A DNA stretch of 64,000 nt from Strigops habroptila (taxonomy: Eukaryota > Chordata > Aves > Psittaciformes > Psittacidae): NCBI RefSeq assembly GCF_004027225.2, contig NC_044282.2, positions 64,655,725 to 64,719,724 of the forward strand, in the 5' to 3' direction. Below are positions 22,413 through 36,948 of this stretch, piece by piece; position 1 is the stretch's first letter, and each line of letters begins with the position of its first letter. Both the position numbers and the translations under genes were made by a program. The notes below the pieces were generated by a model. That model did not search any database, was not told the DNA's origin, and worked only from the letters and a program-made list of their open reading frames with translations.

Positions 22413-25400
22413 AAATTCCCACTGTAAACCACTGAGGGAAAGCCTGCAACCACCACTGCAGCACAGCCAACTGCTGCAGGAGGACCCAGCTGCATGGAGC
22501 TGGTTTCAGCATGTCATTTTATTTCTATTGCTTGCATTGGGCCATCTATTCCTGCAGCCCTTCATCCAGACAGAATACCCCTCTAATGCTCATGCACTGT
22601 CCCAGGGGGAGAGAGAAAAGCCCAGTGCTGTGATGTGCCCAGGCAGGGCTTGCTGCAGCCAAACCTGCTGCAGCAGCAGGTCCATCTGTGCTTGGTGCGA
22701 AAGCAGGAGGTGGAGGTGGCATGCTGCCTCTCTTCTTATCGGGTGTGAAGTGACAGCACCTGCCCCTCATGGCTGCACTTTGGAGAAACGTCAGATTTTT
22801 ATTGGAAGCATCTAAGGTGCACGTGTGATCCTTGGTGAAACACAGCAGGACTTAGATCCAGATGTCAAGACCATCATAAGCACTGTGTGTTACAGTTCCT
22901 CTGTTACAAATAACTGCTCTTTCAGTCCCAAATAATGTTGCTTTTTATTTTCCACTAAGGCTGAAGGAGCCCTGCTTTGCCTCATGAACATCAGCTGGCT
23001 TTAGGAGCAGCCCATCCCTCCTTTCCTGCTCTCCCACGTCAAACAGAGAGGGGCTGAATTTCTTCCCTCCCTCTGCTGCAGGTCAGGGTATTGGCATCTG
23101 CCCTTCTCTCTCATCTGTGGTGGAATGAATTAACAGACAATAAAACAAGACAAATCTGCTAGATGTGTAAATCTGAATTCAGGCACTGCAGCCTGAGATC
23201 GACTGGAAGCTCTGCTGCTTCTGACATCCAAAATGAATTCGTCACCTCACTGTGCAGCACTCCGCTCGCTCACAGCCCTTGGCCATGTGAAATGACACAC
23301 TCTTGATTTATGGGCCATGAGATATGATTTTTTTTTTGTGGCAGGAACTGTTCTTTCATGCATTATTACTGGGTGACTGCGGTGTGTGCAGAGGTTTCAG
23401 AGGGTCCATGATTTACTTGGAGACTGGGAGATATCCTAGGAGCTGCAGGGGAGGAATGGTATTTGAATGTCAGCTGATTTATTTTGTTTGAGACATTTGC
23501 TGAGCCCTGATTGAACTCATTCTTCTCAAATGCTTCAAATTAATCTGATTATTTTTTTCCCCTGGGTTTTGCAGCAGGGAAAACCTTGTCTGGCTGCAGA
23601 GCACTGTCCTTGGACATGGATCATCAAGCTAGGGAAGATGCGGATGCTAGAAAGGAGTTTGGTTTCCTTTCCCACAACCAGGAGAAAGCTGGGAAAGGAA
23701 TGTAGATGCTGGTGCTTGCAGCCTGTTGGGCTTCTGTACCCAGTCTACTGCTGCTTGTGAATGTCTGCCCATTGGTAGAGGCTGGGGCATGACAATAACC
23801 TCATGAAGTTATAGTCACACCAACGGAGATCTCCAGAGGCTTAGATGTCCTCATGGGCCCCAGCAGATTTAGGACACCCCTCCTTTTTTTCCCCTGCTGA
23901 TTTCTTCCTCTCACCCTCCTTATCCATTGCATCTGCGTTCTGCGGAGGAACCTCAGGCACATCTAAGGCTTCATTTAATGTACTAGATGGTAGAGCAGTA
24001 ATGGGCCGTAAGTGAGCAAAGAGGGGATTTTCATGGACAGATGATAAAGAGATGTTTATAGGAGTGGGGATGAGATCAGAGACCAGAAGGATGTTTCAGC
24101 CTTTGCTGCAATTGCTTTGTTTTGCAGCAGCAGTGGAAAGGGCAGAGGGAAAAAAGCTTCCTTCTTCCTATAGATGCTTTTAAGCACCATTGATGACTTC
24201 GGCAGGATGAAATTACCCATGTTCAGAGGTGGGTAAACTCTGCTCAACTCTCTTTTCTCCATCTCCTCAGAGCAATTTGCATCACTGTGCTTGTTCTAAC
24301 CAGACAGCCGATGAAAATTACAACTGGCCTTGCATTAAGCTTTGTGCTTTAGTGAATTGGCCAGCCATATGGCTATGTATTGTAGCATCGCTGTGGTATG
24401 AGGCACTCTCCACCAGACTGAAACTCTCCTGGTTGTGACCTTTACATGCAAGGTACATATATGATATCCTGAGCAATCCCTTGCAGTAAAGAGAATGCGG
24501 ATGCTCTAGCGAGCCCACAACCCCACAAGTGGGCAGGAATAAGCTCTCTGCAGGCAGGAAAGGCTCATAGGAAGTTGCTTCTCCTTGCATTGCAGAAGAC
24601 TGGAATGAAACCAAAGGCTGAAGCCCAAGAGAAATGGTTTCAGCTTATTGCTGCTGTTCAAAAATGCAGGTAGTCATGGGACTGGGTGGGTGATGAAAAT
24701 GACTACAGTTTGGAAGGGCCCCTGGATGAAAAGCTTAGGGATTGGTGCAGCTTAGTTTAAAGAGGAAAGAAATAAAAGGCTGTGGTAATGGTATATCTCC
24801 TAAATGGCTTGCCTCATTGTACAGGAATGAGGGGACGCTCCCTGAAAGCAATCTGAAAGGCAAACTTTAAACTCATAAAGGAAATATTATTTTTTAATCA
24901 TGTGAAATGGGGCAGTGGAGTTCACTGACATCAGATATAGCTGCTAGCAAGTTCTGCAGTGCCTGAACGGGAGTAAGGTACAGGGGCAACTGAGGACAAC
25001 CCACAGTTAAGTGAAAATATATGGTGAAGGGTTTGAAAGTTTCCTGCTCCAGGCCATAACTGGTGGGAGTGGGAAGGGGTTTCTTTGCACACCTGACTAG
25101 ACCACATGGGGCTGATGTTCTGGCACCTACATCTGGGACTGAGCAGCGTAGGGACATGCCAGCCAAGGATGAGGACCTTTGCTCAGTGCCTTAGCCAAAA
25201 CTTGCCTATTTGCAAGGGCTGGCGTGCTGCTCTGTGGTGGAAACAGCTCCTTGTTCCCTGCAAGCACTGGCACATGCTTCTAGGACTTTTCTGCCAGCAG
25301 AGAAAAGTGGAAATGTGGCTTTATGCTGTGGTTTGAATGGCACTAGGTAGGTGAGGCTGTAATATAACCACAAACCGAGGACAATCCCTCCTGGAGAAAG

Positions 25401-26598
25401 TCTTTTTTGCCCATCCAAGCGAGGATGGAAAAATGCAGTAAATATGGCTAAGATATTACTTGGGAATGCCAGGAAAGCCCCATCTCCTGGAAAGCTCAGG
25501 CTGCTTCTGAGCAGTGATTTCCCGCTGGTCTTCCCCCAGGGTAACCATTTGAGAGCCAGAGATGTTGGTTTGAAGTCCAAACACTTAGACATCCCACTTA
25601 GACTGCAGGATGGCCATCCCAGATGTACAGATGGCCATTTGAATGACCCCAAATCCCTCAACTTCAATCAGAGCTGGCTGTTGGAGAAGGTGCAGGTTTG
25701 GCCACACAACCTGGCAGGCAGCAAGGCAGCAACTGGGCATTGCAGAGAAAGAGCAAGCATGGGGAGGGCAGGCTTGGAGAGCCTGTGGCTTTGCATCTGA
25801 GCAACTTTTGGGCTTAAAGCTTTAAATTAAGCCATCCTGTGATGTAAGATTGAGGACTGACAGTGACAACGTGGGGAGGCTGAAGCAGTTTCCATTTAGG
25901 CATTGACATGCTGTGATGGAGGTGCGGTGGATGTATTAAGTGTAGATATATCTATGTCAGCTTCAAATTAACCAGGCAGAGCAGAGAAATGAAGCTTGCT
26001 CCATTGTAAAAAGATGGCGTTTTGCTTGTAGCCTGGTCTAAAAGCTTGTTCTCTTATTTCTTACATCTTCAGAGGCAGCAGCTCAGGCTCCTGCCCGCCC
26101 TGTGGATATCACATGAGAGTTTGATTTCTTCATTTGAGCTGCTGCCACATACACAGTTATTACCTGCAGATGTGTGTGTGCAAGCACGGGCTCCGTGGGG
26201 ATGGAGCAGAGAAGCTGGCTTTGTGGTGGTGAGGAGCACTGTCTAAATATCGAGATTTCCTGGAAGGAGGCAGCACATAGTGTGAATTGGGTCTGTTCCC
26301 AGAGCATCTTAACTTGCAAGTGATTAGCTGTTAATTATTATGCTATAAATTACTTAATAAATGAGTATTCTTCACAGCACCTATTGTACCACATGACATA
26401 TGCTAAGCTGTGTGAAATACACATAATTACTGTTGCAGAAAAGTAATTATAGCTCTTTTCCCCCAAAACTCTTGTGCAGCCGCCAGCCGCAGCATGGGCT
26501 CTTGATCCAGGGCGATGTGCAGTCAGTACCATTATGCACCACCAGCCACCTCGTCCCCACCTCAGGCTTGCTTTTGGCTTTCCAGGGAATGCTGGGAT
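22413..26598. other. Intergenic, no gene seen
   Basis: No exon, RNA gene or clear repeat is recognised. The segment at 26290-26470 is rich in TAATTA-type words and is listed separately as a candidate regulatory block. Confidence 0.5.
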
Positions 26599-26725
26599 TC
26601 ATCGAGTCGTAGAATAGTTTGGGTTGGGAAGGACCTTAAGATTACCTAGTTCCAACCCCCCTGCCATGGGCAGGGACACCTCACACTAGACCACATCGCC
26701 CAAACTCAACCAGATTGAACCTACA
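26599..26725 (-). mobile_element. CR1 LINE 3' fragment
   Basis: This short minus-strand CR1 tail begins with 'tcgagtcgtagaatagtttg' and passes through 'agttccaacccccctgccat'. The terminal repeat has mutated, with one intact unit, so this is an old copy. Confidence 0.9.
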
Positions 26726-29700
26726 GAAGGTGAAAAAGCTGTGCCCAGCTGCCCATCGCCTATGTTTCAGCCTCAGCATCAGGCTTCAAAGCACCCTGAG
26801 GATAACATCAAGCTCTCTATAGTTAGCTTTAAAAAAAAAAGTTCCCACTAAACATACTGGGTTTATCCCAGTTTTGCTTATAAATGTTTTTGCATTGTAA
26901 GGCTTTAACAGTTAAAACTCTAAGAAGAGTGCATTCTCCTGCTGGGCTACTTCAGTTCAAAATGTTTTTCCAGTGACTTCACCTTGTTTATGGCCCTGAA
27001 GAGGGAGTGGTGGAGTCTCTTAACTGAGATCATCAAAATATTTGTGCTGGTATGTGCCTTTTAGACCTGCCCTTGAAATTATTCAGCTTAGCTGTGGCTT
27101 GACTTGTTTTGGGCATTTGAGCTTTAATTTCTGTCCCCCTGCAGTTTTGTAGGTCTGACTTGCGGTAATTGGCCATGGGACTGTGTAATTGTGGGTTTGG
27201 GTGTTTTCAGCTGGTTTCTGAGGACATGCAGTGGTCTGGGCTTGCTCAGAGGTGGAAGGGGAAATAGCGATGGAAGAGTGCAGCAGAAAAACATCGGCAT
27301 GTGGCTGAATAAGTGCAATAGTTTAAACTTATTTAAGAGGTTTTCTAACATACTGAGGCAAAGTGCCTCTCTTAAGGGCGGGCTGCACATGTGAAAGATA
27401 TGCTGCAGTAAAGATGTGCTTGATAATGCTAACTGTAGTAGGATTTTGGTCTTAGCTTTGACAGTTAAGCTACGTGGTCACAGTGACAATGGGAAATGTT
27501 ATTCTAGGATTTACATGTATATCCCTCAGACCTTGTCATGCTCTCCACCTTTCCACTCTGGAGACAGATTGTGGAAAAGACCTGATAGGGTTTCAGAGGT
27601 ACGACCTGGGAGCTTTTAAAGTGATCAGATTTTAGGGTTTTTTTTAAGGGGATGATGGTCATTTTCTAGAAATGAAATCTCTTACAGCAGATGGCTGAAG
27701 TCAGCATATCCTTGAGAAGGAGCCGTGTGCTGCATCTCAGCTGAGGGCTGTCCTCTCGCTGCACACCAGAAACTTTCAAAGCACTTTTCGTTGCACTGCT
27801 TCAAAATCTGGGTGTGTTTGCTCTTTATTTCTCCCAGGCATAGAGAAGGAGGAAAATAATCCCTCTTCTACTGCAACCAGTGGGCTGTGCTATACCCACC
27901 CACACTGCCTCTCCCTGTGCCCATGCTGGTTACAGAGCGTCTACTGCATCTCCCCATTGACAGTTCTCATGCTGGCTGCTTATATTTTCTTTTCCATGTT
28001 AAGGAGGATGAAGGCACCTGAGATAGAAGGTTTAGATGACATGGGAAGGTTTCACCACCGAATAAAACCCAATCCACTGGAACTCTGTGCTTGTCTCCTG
28101 CCACAGCTTCTTCATAGGTTGTAAGGAAGCAGGAAGCTATTAACCAGATAATAAGCACTAGATATTACAATGGGGATTTCTTACATTGCTAGAAGAGAAA
28201 AAGGTGCCCCGCCCTTCTGCTGGCTGAAAACAGCACAGATGATATTCCCAGTACTCCCCCCCCACTGCCAAAAGATTACAGGCAACAGCATCCATGTAAG
28301 TTCATGCTGCTGACATGTGAAGCCAATGCCTCCATTTATTTTAGTTTCCAAATCACACTGATGCAGCAGCAGACAAACAAGACTACTGCTCTGAACACAG
28401 CCCTGAAGGGCACCATTCACATGTCTACCACATCAAAACCACACAGAAGTGAGGGCAGGAACAAGCTACATGTTAGAAAGCCTACAGGGTATTAATGACA
28501 TATAGTAAATGGGTACTAAATAACAGGGCTGTCACTGCAAGGCTGCTGCACTGAGCTAGCTTTATGTGCCTGTTCTGCATATAAACAGCACCGGGATATC
28601 TGCAGGGCTGAATCACATGTGCCTCGAAAAGTGCCTAATTCCCATAAAGGTATGGGAAAAGCTGTGTTCTGAATATCCTTCATAAGGGATAGTGGTCTGA
28701 TGGTATGAAACGGGCATGTGGCAGGACTGGATAAGGTCTTCCAGCTCTGGGGGAGAAGGATCCATCAGCTTTCAGACCTAGAACATCACTTGTTCACTGG
28801 TGAATTTCAGAAGTACTAACAACAAAGCAGTAAAATGGCTCAAAGCACCTCCAAGCATGAGGAAGAATAAGAAAATATTTATTTATTTTTACAAGCTCAA
28901 AACATTTGTTCAGCAGACCAATGGGCAGAGCTCTTACCTGAAAGAGATCTTGTGCCCCCCAAGGGCTTCTTTAATATTATTTTAATGCTTGAAACAGGGT
29001 AATATCAATTTTTGAGTGCCTGGTCCTCTAAAAAAACCAAAACAGTGCAGACACCTTTTGAGGATGAAAAGGTACCAGGTGACAGTGTTGGAAGTCACTG
29101 GTGTTCTGCAGGCCTCATGAGAAATGAGTTGTATTTACTCCAAGGTGCTGGAGTGGGGGAAACAACTGATTTCTCACTCAAGTGGGATTATGTACATCCT
29201 CAGTGGCACTTTTGTGCTTACTAGGATGGACATAGCAGTAGCATTAAGGCAGGTTGGACATCGAGGTCCTGCTCAAGCTCCTGTCACAGCTGCTGACCAT
29301 GCCAGGCTGGAATATTATCAACTGGCTGCCAGCCAGCACTAAAAATTCAAGCCTCTGGCTGCCTGATTAACCACCAGCAACACAGCCTAAAACAATGGCA
29401 GCTGGCCATATGGTGAAATTAAAACCACAACCAACCTCTTCCTTGGATCCCCACTGAGGGTTCATCTTCTTTGCAGAGTTAAAATCGCTATTGGCAGGGG
29501 CTGGATTTCAGAGCAGAGGTGACACTGTTTGCATCTGCACAGCACTGGCACACCCTCCACCCAGGAGGGTCCCAAAGCTGCCCTGTGCCCCAGCGACTGG
29601 CTTTGCTGAAGAACCCCTCGGCACACTGGGTGGGAATGTGCTGGCCAGGGAGCACAGGGAGCTGTACTGCTGCTTCCTGGACCAGCACCAGTCCTTTAGC

Positions 29701-32700
29701 AACACATCATTGAAAGCTGTACTGAGAAACCTGAACAGGGGCAAATATGCCCCATGCTACTCATAGCTATTGGGCTGCTTTATTGCAGGTAATGTTTAAG
29801 ACTGAACCAAATTACTCTTTCAGTGCATCCTGAATAAACCCTTAAAGATTTTTCCTTCTTTTCCAATCTCCATTATCACTGCAGTATTTCATAGTTCTAG
29901 AAAACCCCCAAGTATTTCAGAACAAAGCAATCCACAGCTTTCCTTCTTTTCAGTCTTTTGTATCCTAGGGCTGTCCTAACACAGTTTTTATTGTGTCACA
30001 TCTCACTGTCGCTGACTGCAACCAGGCTGGCTAATCCTTCTGCTGCTGCCTTATCAGTATTTTTTGTAATTCATTGTTTGTCCATTCTACTTTCACAGCT
30101 TTTAGGGTTTTTTTTCTTGTTTCCCCTACCCTCCAATTTCAAGGCATTTGTGGCTGTCCTCTGTGACTGCTGGTAAGTGGTAATGTACAAAGACATGCAG
30201 GTAGTTAATATTGGGAGCCTGATTTTGGCAGCTGCCATCATATTTTTTCCAGTTGGGAAAGAGATAAAATTCAATATTCTCCAAAGTTGACAACATGAAA
30301 AGATTTCCATTACAGATGGAAGTGGTGAAAGAGCAGAGAACCACTATATGATCCAATGTCCCTGTGTACAGGGTACAGATCAGCATGTGCATTAGCACAT
30401 ATGGAGAACACTAACCTCCATGATTTACATGGTGCTTACCTACCAATGCGGGCTCAACATGGCACACAAGCTCTGGTGAGGAGATCCTATCTTTCTTAGG
30501 TCATAGGTGCTGCTTCTTTTTCCTAAGTAAAACTGTATAAGAGAATAGTTTTCAATTCTCAAGCCCTGCCATGCATTCAGGGTGGGAATCAAGGTGGCTG
30601 TCAAGGACACTGACATTGATTGTCAAAACTGAGTGGTGTTTCTTTTTGGTGGGATACATCAGCTGAACATACTTGCTCTCATCATATGCTCTTCCATGTG
30701 GCACACCTGAGCAGTTGACCAGGACAATCCTGTATCACCCCTGCTGCTGCTCCTCACCAAGTGCTCTTGTACCTCTTGGGCATGAAGAGACATCTGCTAA
30801 TCAGCCAAAGTTACACCTAGGGCATCCCAAACAGCTGTCCCCATTCAACCCATTAATTCTGCTTTTTAAGTTCTTTCAGTCAGGGTTGTGCTCTTCTGGA
30901 GGTAACTCCTCAGTGTGGTGTTGGTCTTCCTAAGGAGCTGCGTCTTTGAGGTAGAGCCTGATGTAAGCAACAATCAACCAGTTATTCTTTCCTAGGAGCA
31001 TAGCTTTGTCTTGGCTGAAAGATGCTAACAGCTTTTGGAGGTATGCTTCTAGCAGCATCGCAACCTTGAAACTTTTCCATCATTGCAGTCTTGGTACTGC
31101 AATGTGCTCAGCTGTGCTTCGGGGTACTCTGAGCCACTGTGATTGTATGTGGGACACTTGGACTATAAGGGATGCCGGCAACATGCTGAGGATTTTCTAC
31201 TCCCATCAATTCAGGTATTTCCTCATAGGCTGCTGGAATAGTTTGTGTGACTATTGGAAGATCTTTAGCAAAGCACTCCCCCCATCCCGCCCTCTGTTTT
31301 TATACATGCCCTGCTAACCATGCTGAATCATTTGGGGGAAGAACAGAAAAAGAGTGACTTTTCTCCAGGATTTTCAAAGTGAAGGCATTGCTCAAAGACT
31401 TGTTCAACTACTCCCAGCTGCTTTACAAAGGGAGGATTTGTGACATTTCTGGTTGTGGTAAGATTTTGCTTCGAACCATGGAGTTTTAAAAACAAACATA
31501 GAGCCCTTTATATATTTTAATTGTTGGCTTTTACATGAATATGCTGCAGTCATAAGCATACTTTGGTACCTTCTGATGTGCTCTTGTGAGTTTTAATCTT
31601 GTGATAAATTCTGCATATCCTGTGCAAAATGCCACGGGATCAATGGCAAAACAGAAATAGAACAGCTGTCTGTGGTAAAATCCTTTCTGTAACTCAAACA
31701 GGAGGTCAAACACATTGACTGACAGGAATCACTCTGCATTGACACAAGCAGTAGCTTCCTCTTTTAGCAGCTGGCGACTAGTAGCTGCATGGTACAAGAG
31801 GTTCTGTTCTAAGCTCCAGCCTCCCATAAGTTTTCTCTGTGTAAAGTAATAAGAAATAAATCTTGCCTGGCATTAGTGGTACAAGCGATTAGAAATAGCT
31901 ATATCTGATGTTCTCACCTTACGGAATTCAGTTTTCTATAAAGTGAGAACATGGTAACTAAAGAGCGTTCAAGCATTTTTGTTTGAATTTTTTACTTGGG
32001 AACAGTATGGGTCTACCAGTTTGAATAAAGAAAGGTCTTTACCTAAAGAATGACTGTAGCTTCTTTCGTAGACTGCAGGAACTTCTTCGCTGACATTGGA
32101 TGTTCAAGGCAGCTCTCAAGGAAGTCACTAATACTTCCTTAATTCACTATGGAAGGCATGGTTCTTAGCATGGTCGTGCTTGCAGCTGCCTGCCAGACTT
32201 GTTCATTTCTTTCTATGGTTTCTCTGTTGAGCTCATGTCTCTTGGCTAGTATGTGCTTCCCAGGACCTGTACTTTTATTACTTTCAAACCTTGGATCACC
32301 TGAAGAAGAAAGTGCTTTTTTCATAACAAGCTGTAAAAGTTGCATGTATTTAATGAATGAGGAACTGTGTCCTGTCGGCTGCTGCACAGCTGGGGGAACA
32401 ACGTTTCCTCTGAATCCCTACAAGACTTCCATCTAGTAACTTTGCACATTTATTTCCTTTTAATAAATCCTCTGCTTCATGTACCCAGGGGCTCCTTCAG
32501 GGGCATCAGTCATCAACATTCTCATTTTCCTTCACTGCTACACTTCTTGAACCTATTTATTCTGTTATAGTTTCAATTCTTCTTGGTCTTATCAGCTGAT
32601 CCTTATATACTGCTTTGCCTGTTTCCTATGGAAGACCTCTTTATTACCTTTGCTTTATTTGAATCACTGAACAAAGTCCTTTTTAATTGCTGCCATCTGA

Positions 32701-35700
32701 TCTTTGTCCTGGAGAAACAAATCTCATTTTTTAAAATAAATGATCTCTGCAGCCTTACGCAGCTATCAAATATTACTATTGACTCTCTTATCAGCCTGTG
32801 TAATGATGACAATTCTACCCGCTTCATTAACTATTTAAAGATTAACACTAAGTCTAGTCTAGTTTATAAGAGACAAAGGCAAGACTGAAATGTATGATCT
32901 CCTTTCTCTAGGTACAATTCTTTCTGCAATCTGAAAGAGTGAATGGTTGATATAGGAAGGTTAATGCTGTACTCCCTTTTTTATCAATTGTCTGGTTTTT
33001 CTATCAAATCTGTGCCTTATCTCATGTCTCCTTTATCAGATCTGCTTGAGTAAGGTACATAATTGAAGCCTCTTCCAAATTTAATTTCCCCTTCTTGGAA
33101 GTCCTGCAACTATTAAAAAATAAATCCTTTTACAAAGTCTGTTTTAGACAAGGAACACGTCCAAGTTCAGGTATTAACAACTTGGCAACTATGCCCTTGA
33201 ACACAAAACACTCATCTTCAAATTGATCAGAAACCTAAAAAAAGGGCATTTTAAGATAATATGCTGTTCCTCATTTCTTTTCTTCAGTGAAAGGAAATTA
33301 TGTTGGTACAAATTTCCTTTAAAATTGGCTGTTGGCCTTTCCTAACAGTAAACTTGGTGAAATAAAGTAATTGAGTTCTGTACATAGACTTTTGGCATTC
33401 AAAGACCTTGCTCGTGAAGGGAGAGCTATTGGCAGCTATCTAGACCATCAAAAAGTAAGTTTTGAGGTTTTCTTTGCACAAACCCTAGTGTGGCAAAAAG
33501 CTGCTATTGCATAGTTTGTGTTCAGAACTGTCTAGATGCTGCTCAATGAACTTCCACCTGTTTCCAATGTTCTTGAGTTCCCTCCTTTTGCCTTTGTTTC
33601 CATCTATTCTCTGTGTGCCTCTGACACCAAGTCCCCTTGCTCCCCAAGTACCTGCTTTGCTGAATCTTAGATTCTCATGTTCTCTTCATGAATATTTTGC
33701 ACTGCAAGATGAGTACATTCTTCCTATTATGGGACTATGTACCTACTCATAGCTATCTGAGTAATAGGAGGAAGAAGACTTCTGAAGGACTGTTAGCTTT
33801 CCTGCTGTGTCCCTTTGAAGTTCTCAAGTACCTTTCACTGCTTCCAGTCTGTTCTGGCAATTATTCTTTGATTTCTTCATTAAAAACAAAGCAAACTTTC
33901 CTATGTTTTTCTTTAAAACATTAATGTCGCTATTGCTGCTTTGCTCTTGATGCTAAGAAGTTCCTCTGTTTATTTTCCCATTTATACTTATTGCGCAAAT
34001 ACCTTCTGTAGTTTTTCCCCTTTTCCTCATGTACTTCACCTGACGCTTTTGTTTTTTCCAGTGCAATTCTCCATTTGTTGTTCTATTTTCCTAAGTGCTA
34101 CCGTAATTTTCTTCTCTTGCCTCTGGATACATAAGGAGTAAAAAAACTCATGGAAAACTACAGTTGTAGGCACTGAATGGGAGTTCTAGACTTTGGGAGT
34201 TGCAGGATTTCTTAATAATAAATGTTTAAGCTGGTAATGATGAAATTTGGAATAGATTAGCAGGTCTGTTAGGAAGCTTGAGCAGAGAGAATGCAGAAAT
34301 CTTGTGTTTATCAAGTTGCTGGAGCTTTACGTTCCAGACTGGTTTCTACCTTAAGCATTTCTAGGCAACATTATCTCTAACTGTGTTTCTCTGAATTCTA
34401 TTTTCTGTATTGCCTTATTGATGTGTTCCCTTCCATCCCAAAGAGCTTTCTGTCCCTGTATCTTTAGCTCCTGATAATTGTTTTACATGGCAATTTGACC
34501 GTCCAAGTGCATTATTTCCTTATCACCAGAAGCAAAGATTCTGAGTCATATCTCATGGCCTTAGACTGGAGGCCAGTTCCTTGTTGCCAACCCTGGTGTA
34601 TGGTTGACTTTTTTCAGCTTTATGTTGTATTTGATGTACTTGGTTTTAAAAGTCTTGCCACCCATTACACTCTTTAATCTCACAAAGGAGTTTAAGTTTT
34701 AAACTTGTTAAGGTGATAAAGAAAATAAAAGGATACACCATTTTCTAGTTAAGGCAAGAGGTTGGATTACTGTACCATCTCAGTGTACTTCCCTACTAAC
34801 CTCCAATAGCAGGCTTTTAATAAGGGGAACAGGCAAGATACATGCAGGGCAGAAGGCATGGCAATTGCCTTAGTGTCTTTTCTAAGCTGTCTCAGTGCTT
34901 GTCCTGTCAATGGTATCAAGGGCAGACTCAGAGAGCTGGTATCCCTATCGAAAAGATACTGCTTTTCTTTAACTTGTATGTTCTCTTGGAGAAACTACTG
35001 GGATGTATTGAAAACTAGCAGTGCTCAGCTTCCATGCTGCATCATTATCCTCTATTTCTCTGAACACCCTGGTTTTCTTAGTGGGGGATGCAAGCTCATT
35101 GGAGGTTTACCCTACATCCATGGCCAGGAAGGGCAGCCATTGGTGTCAGTCCCATCGTATTTGGGCAGGAAGAGACAGTTCTTTATGGCTACTGAGGCAC
35201 TAAGACATCTGAGTTTCAGTTCACAATCGCTGGAGGAAACAGACTCCACGGTATTTGATGTTTCTCTTTGGCCTGTCAGGACCTATTATGCCAGTATTTG
35301 ATATTGTCATGGATCCTACCAAGCTTTGTTGGCTCACCAGCCCTGACCTTCGTGCTCTCCAGTGGTGTAATTGTGGTTGACATAAAAATACGTGCAATTT
35401 TCTCACTGCATCAGTTATGAATGTTTTTACAAGGAGTTTCTAATGCTGTGAAAGCGTTTTTGAAATGAAGTAACTTCTGCTTAAACCTCGTACAGGCTCT
35501 GAATATATGGGTCTAAATGTTTTATATTAACCATTAAAGACACTCCTAGGGACTCTCTTACAGAAATCCTCTTTTTTTCAGCACAAAAACCAATCCAAGC
35601 CAGTAGTTTGCTTGGGGGGGAGGAACCCAAAGGGGTATCTGCTCTAATAATACATGCTTTATAATAACAAAATGAAGAAGGAAATTTAGTAGAATTAACT

Positions 35701-36570
35701 GTACCATTTGCTCATGGATTAAAAATAAAACGAACTGTTCTGGTATATAGCAAAGCCAATGCCTTCTTTTCACAAGAGGCTCTATAAGCTTTCAGCATGC
35801 AGCAGCTTTAAGCACACTGTGCCTTTTTCATGTTAGACCCATCTTCTTTGCATTCCTTTGAGCAGGGTGAATGTTTGTGCCAGCTCTCAAAACTGATGAC
35901 TTTTGCCCTGCTCAAACCTCAAAGGAGTCAAGTAAAAAATTTATTTTAACTTTTGATCCCCATCCCTCCTTGACAGAAAAAGTGAACTTTTAGCTATTAC
36001 TGAAACTGGAGCAGGTAGTATAGACATTAATACAAATAACAGGGATGACAGAACCTTGGTGTATGCCCTGGCTTGTAAAAAATGGGCTCTGCCTTTCAGC
36101 GACATAAACCAATTTTTTTAATGGCTATAATTTTGTTACTGCTGACTGATAGAATCCTCCTTTGGAGAAAACTGAACCAGTCTGTTTGAACGGCTTCAAT
36201 ATTTAAAACTCTAGCCAAGCCAAAGAAGATGAATGCAGGAGTTCTGAGGAAGGAATACTTAAAATTAAAATTCTATCCCTGGTTTATTATTAAAGAATTC
36301 CTAGTACTGAAATTATCTAGAAGACCATCTCTGAAACTGCAGTCTTTGTTCACTATCTTACATTGTTCTTTCTGGGCCTCAAGATTACTTGAGGTTCTTT
36401 GTTGATTTGGAGTGGGGCTTGGGAGGTTTCTTTTTTTTTTCCTTCACTGAGGTACCAGCCTTCCTATGCAGACAGACCATGCTTATTTTCATGGAAGTAC
36501 CAGACATTAAATATGTGCAACATCTGGAAGAACAGAAACAAAACTGGTATCAACACAATAAACAAGTATA
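26726..36570. other. Intergenic, no gene seen; AT-rich
   Basis: Nearly 10 kb shows no supported exon. The part from about 30 to 36 kb is distinctly AT-rich. On the minus strand around 31,000-31,440 one frame is fairly open and protein-like but contains stops. I could not assign it and did not annotate it. A poly-C run lies at about 28255-28264. Confidence 0.45.
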
Positions 36571-36575
36571 AAAGA

Positions 36576-36581
36576 TTTATT
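36576..36581 (-). terminator. TMEM17: Likely polyadenylation signal of TMEM17
   Basis: TTTATT on the plus strand reads AATAAA on the minus strand, 368 bp beyond the TMEM17 stop codon. That is a reasonable 3' untranslated length. No transcript evidence is available, and other signals may be used. Confidence 0.4.
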
Positions 36582-36948
36582 GTAAACAAAACGTGTTTTG
36601 CTTACAAAACAATGTGTTTTGTTCACAGAACAACAGTGAAGGGGGGGAAAGCTTCCATTTTTTTAAAAAGACCATGTGCCTTTATAAAATGTAGAAAACC
36701 ACCAAATCTGCTCTGTTGAGCTCATTTGTGGACACAGTAACAGATCACAAATAGTCCGCTCAAGCCAGTTATGTAATTGGCTTTGATTTTTTTTTTTTTC
36801 TTGCAGAGTGGAGCTCCAGTCTCTGAGGTTTACTGTTGGCTCTCAACCAATATCTATTTTTTAATATCTTTGATGTAGGAAGGCAAAAAATGACCCAACA
36901 AAATGGAAACAGCTCTGTAGCAGCATGAGGCCTGCCTCTGTTAGCTCC

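Noticed and set aside
31021..31440. Minus-strand frame with a protein-like look, including a GIPYSP word reminiscent of retroviral integrases
   Set aside because: It contains several stops over about 140 codons, no HHCC or DDE pattern could be traced, and no LTRs flank it. A single short word is not enough to call an endogenous-retrovirus pol relic.
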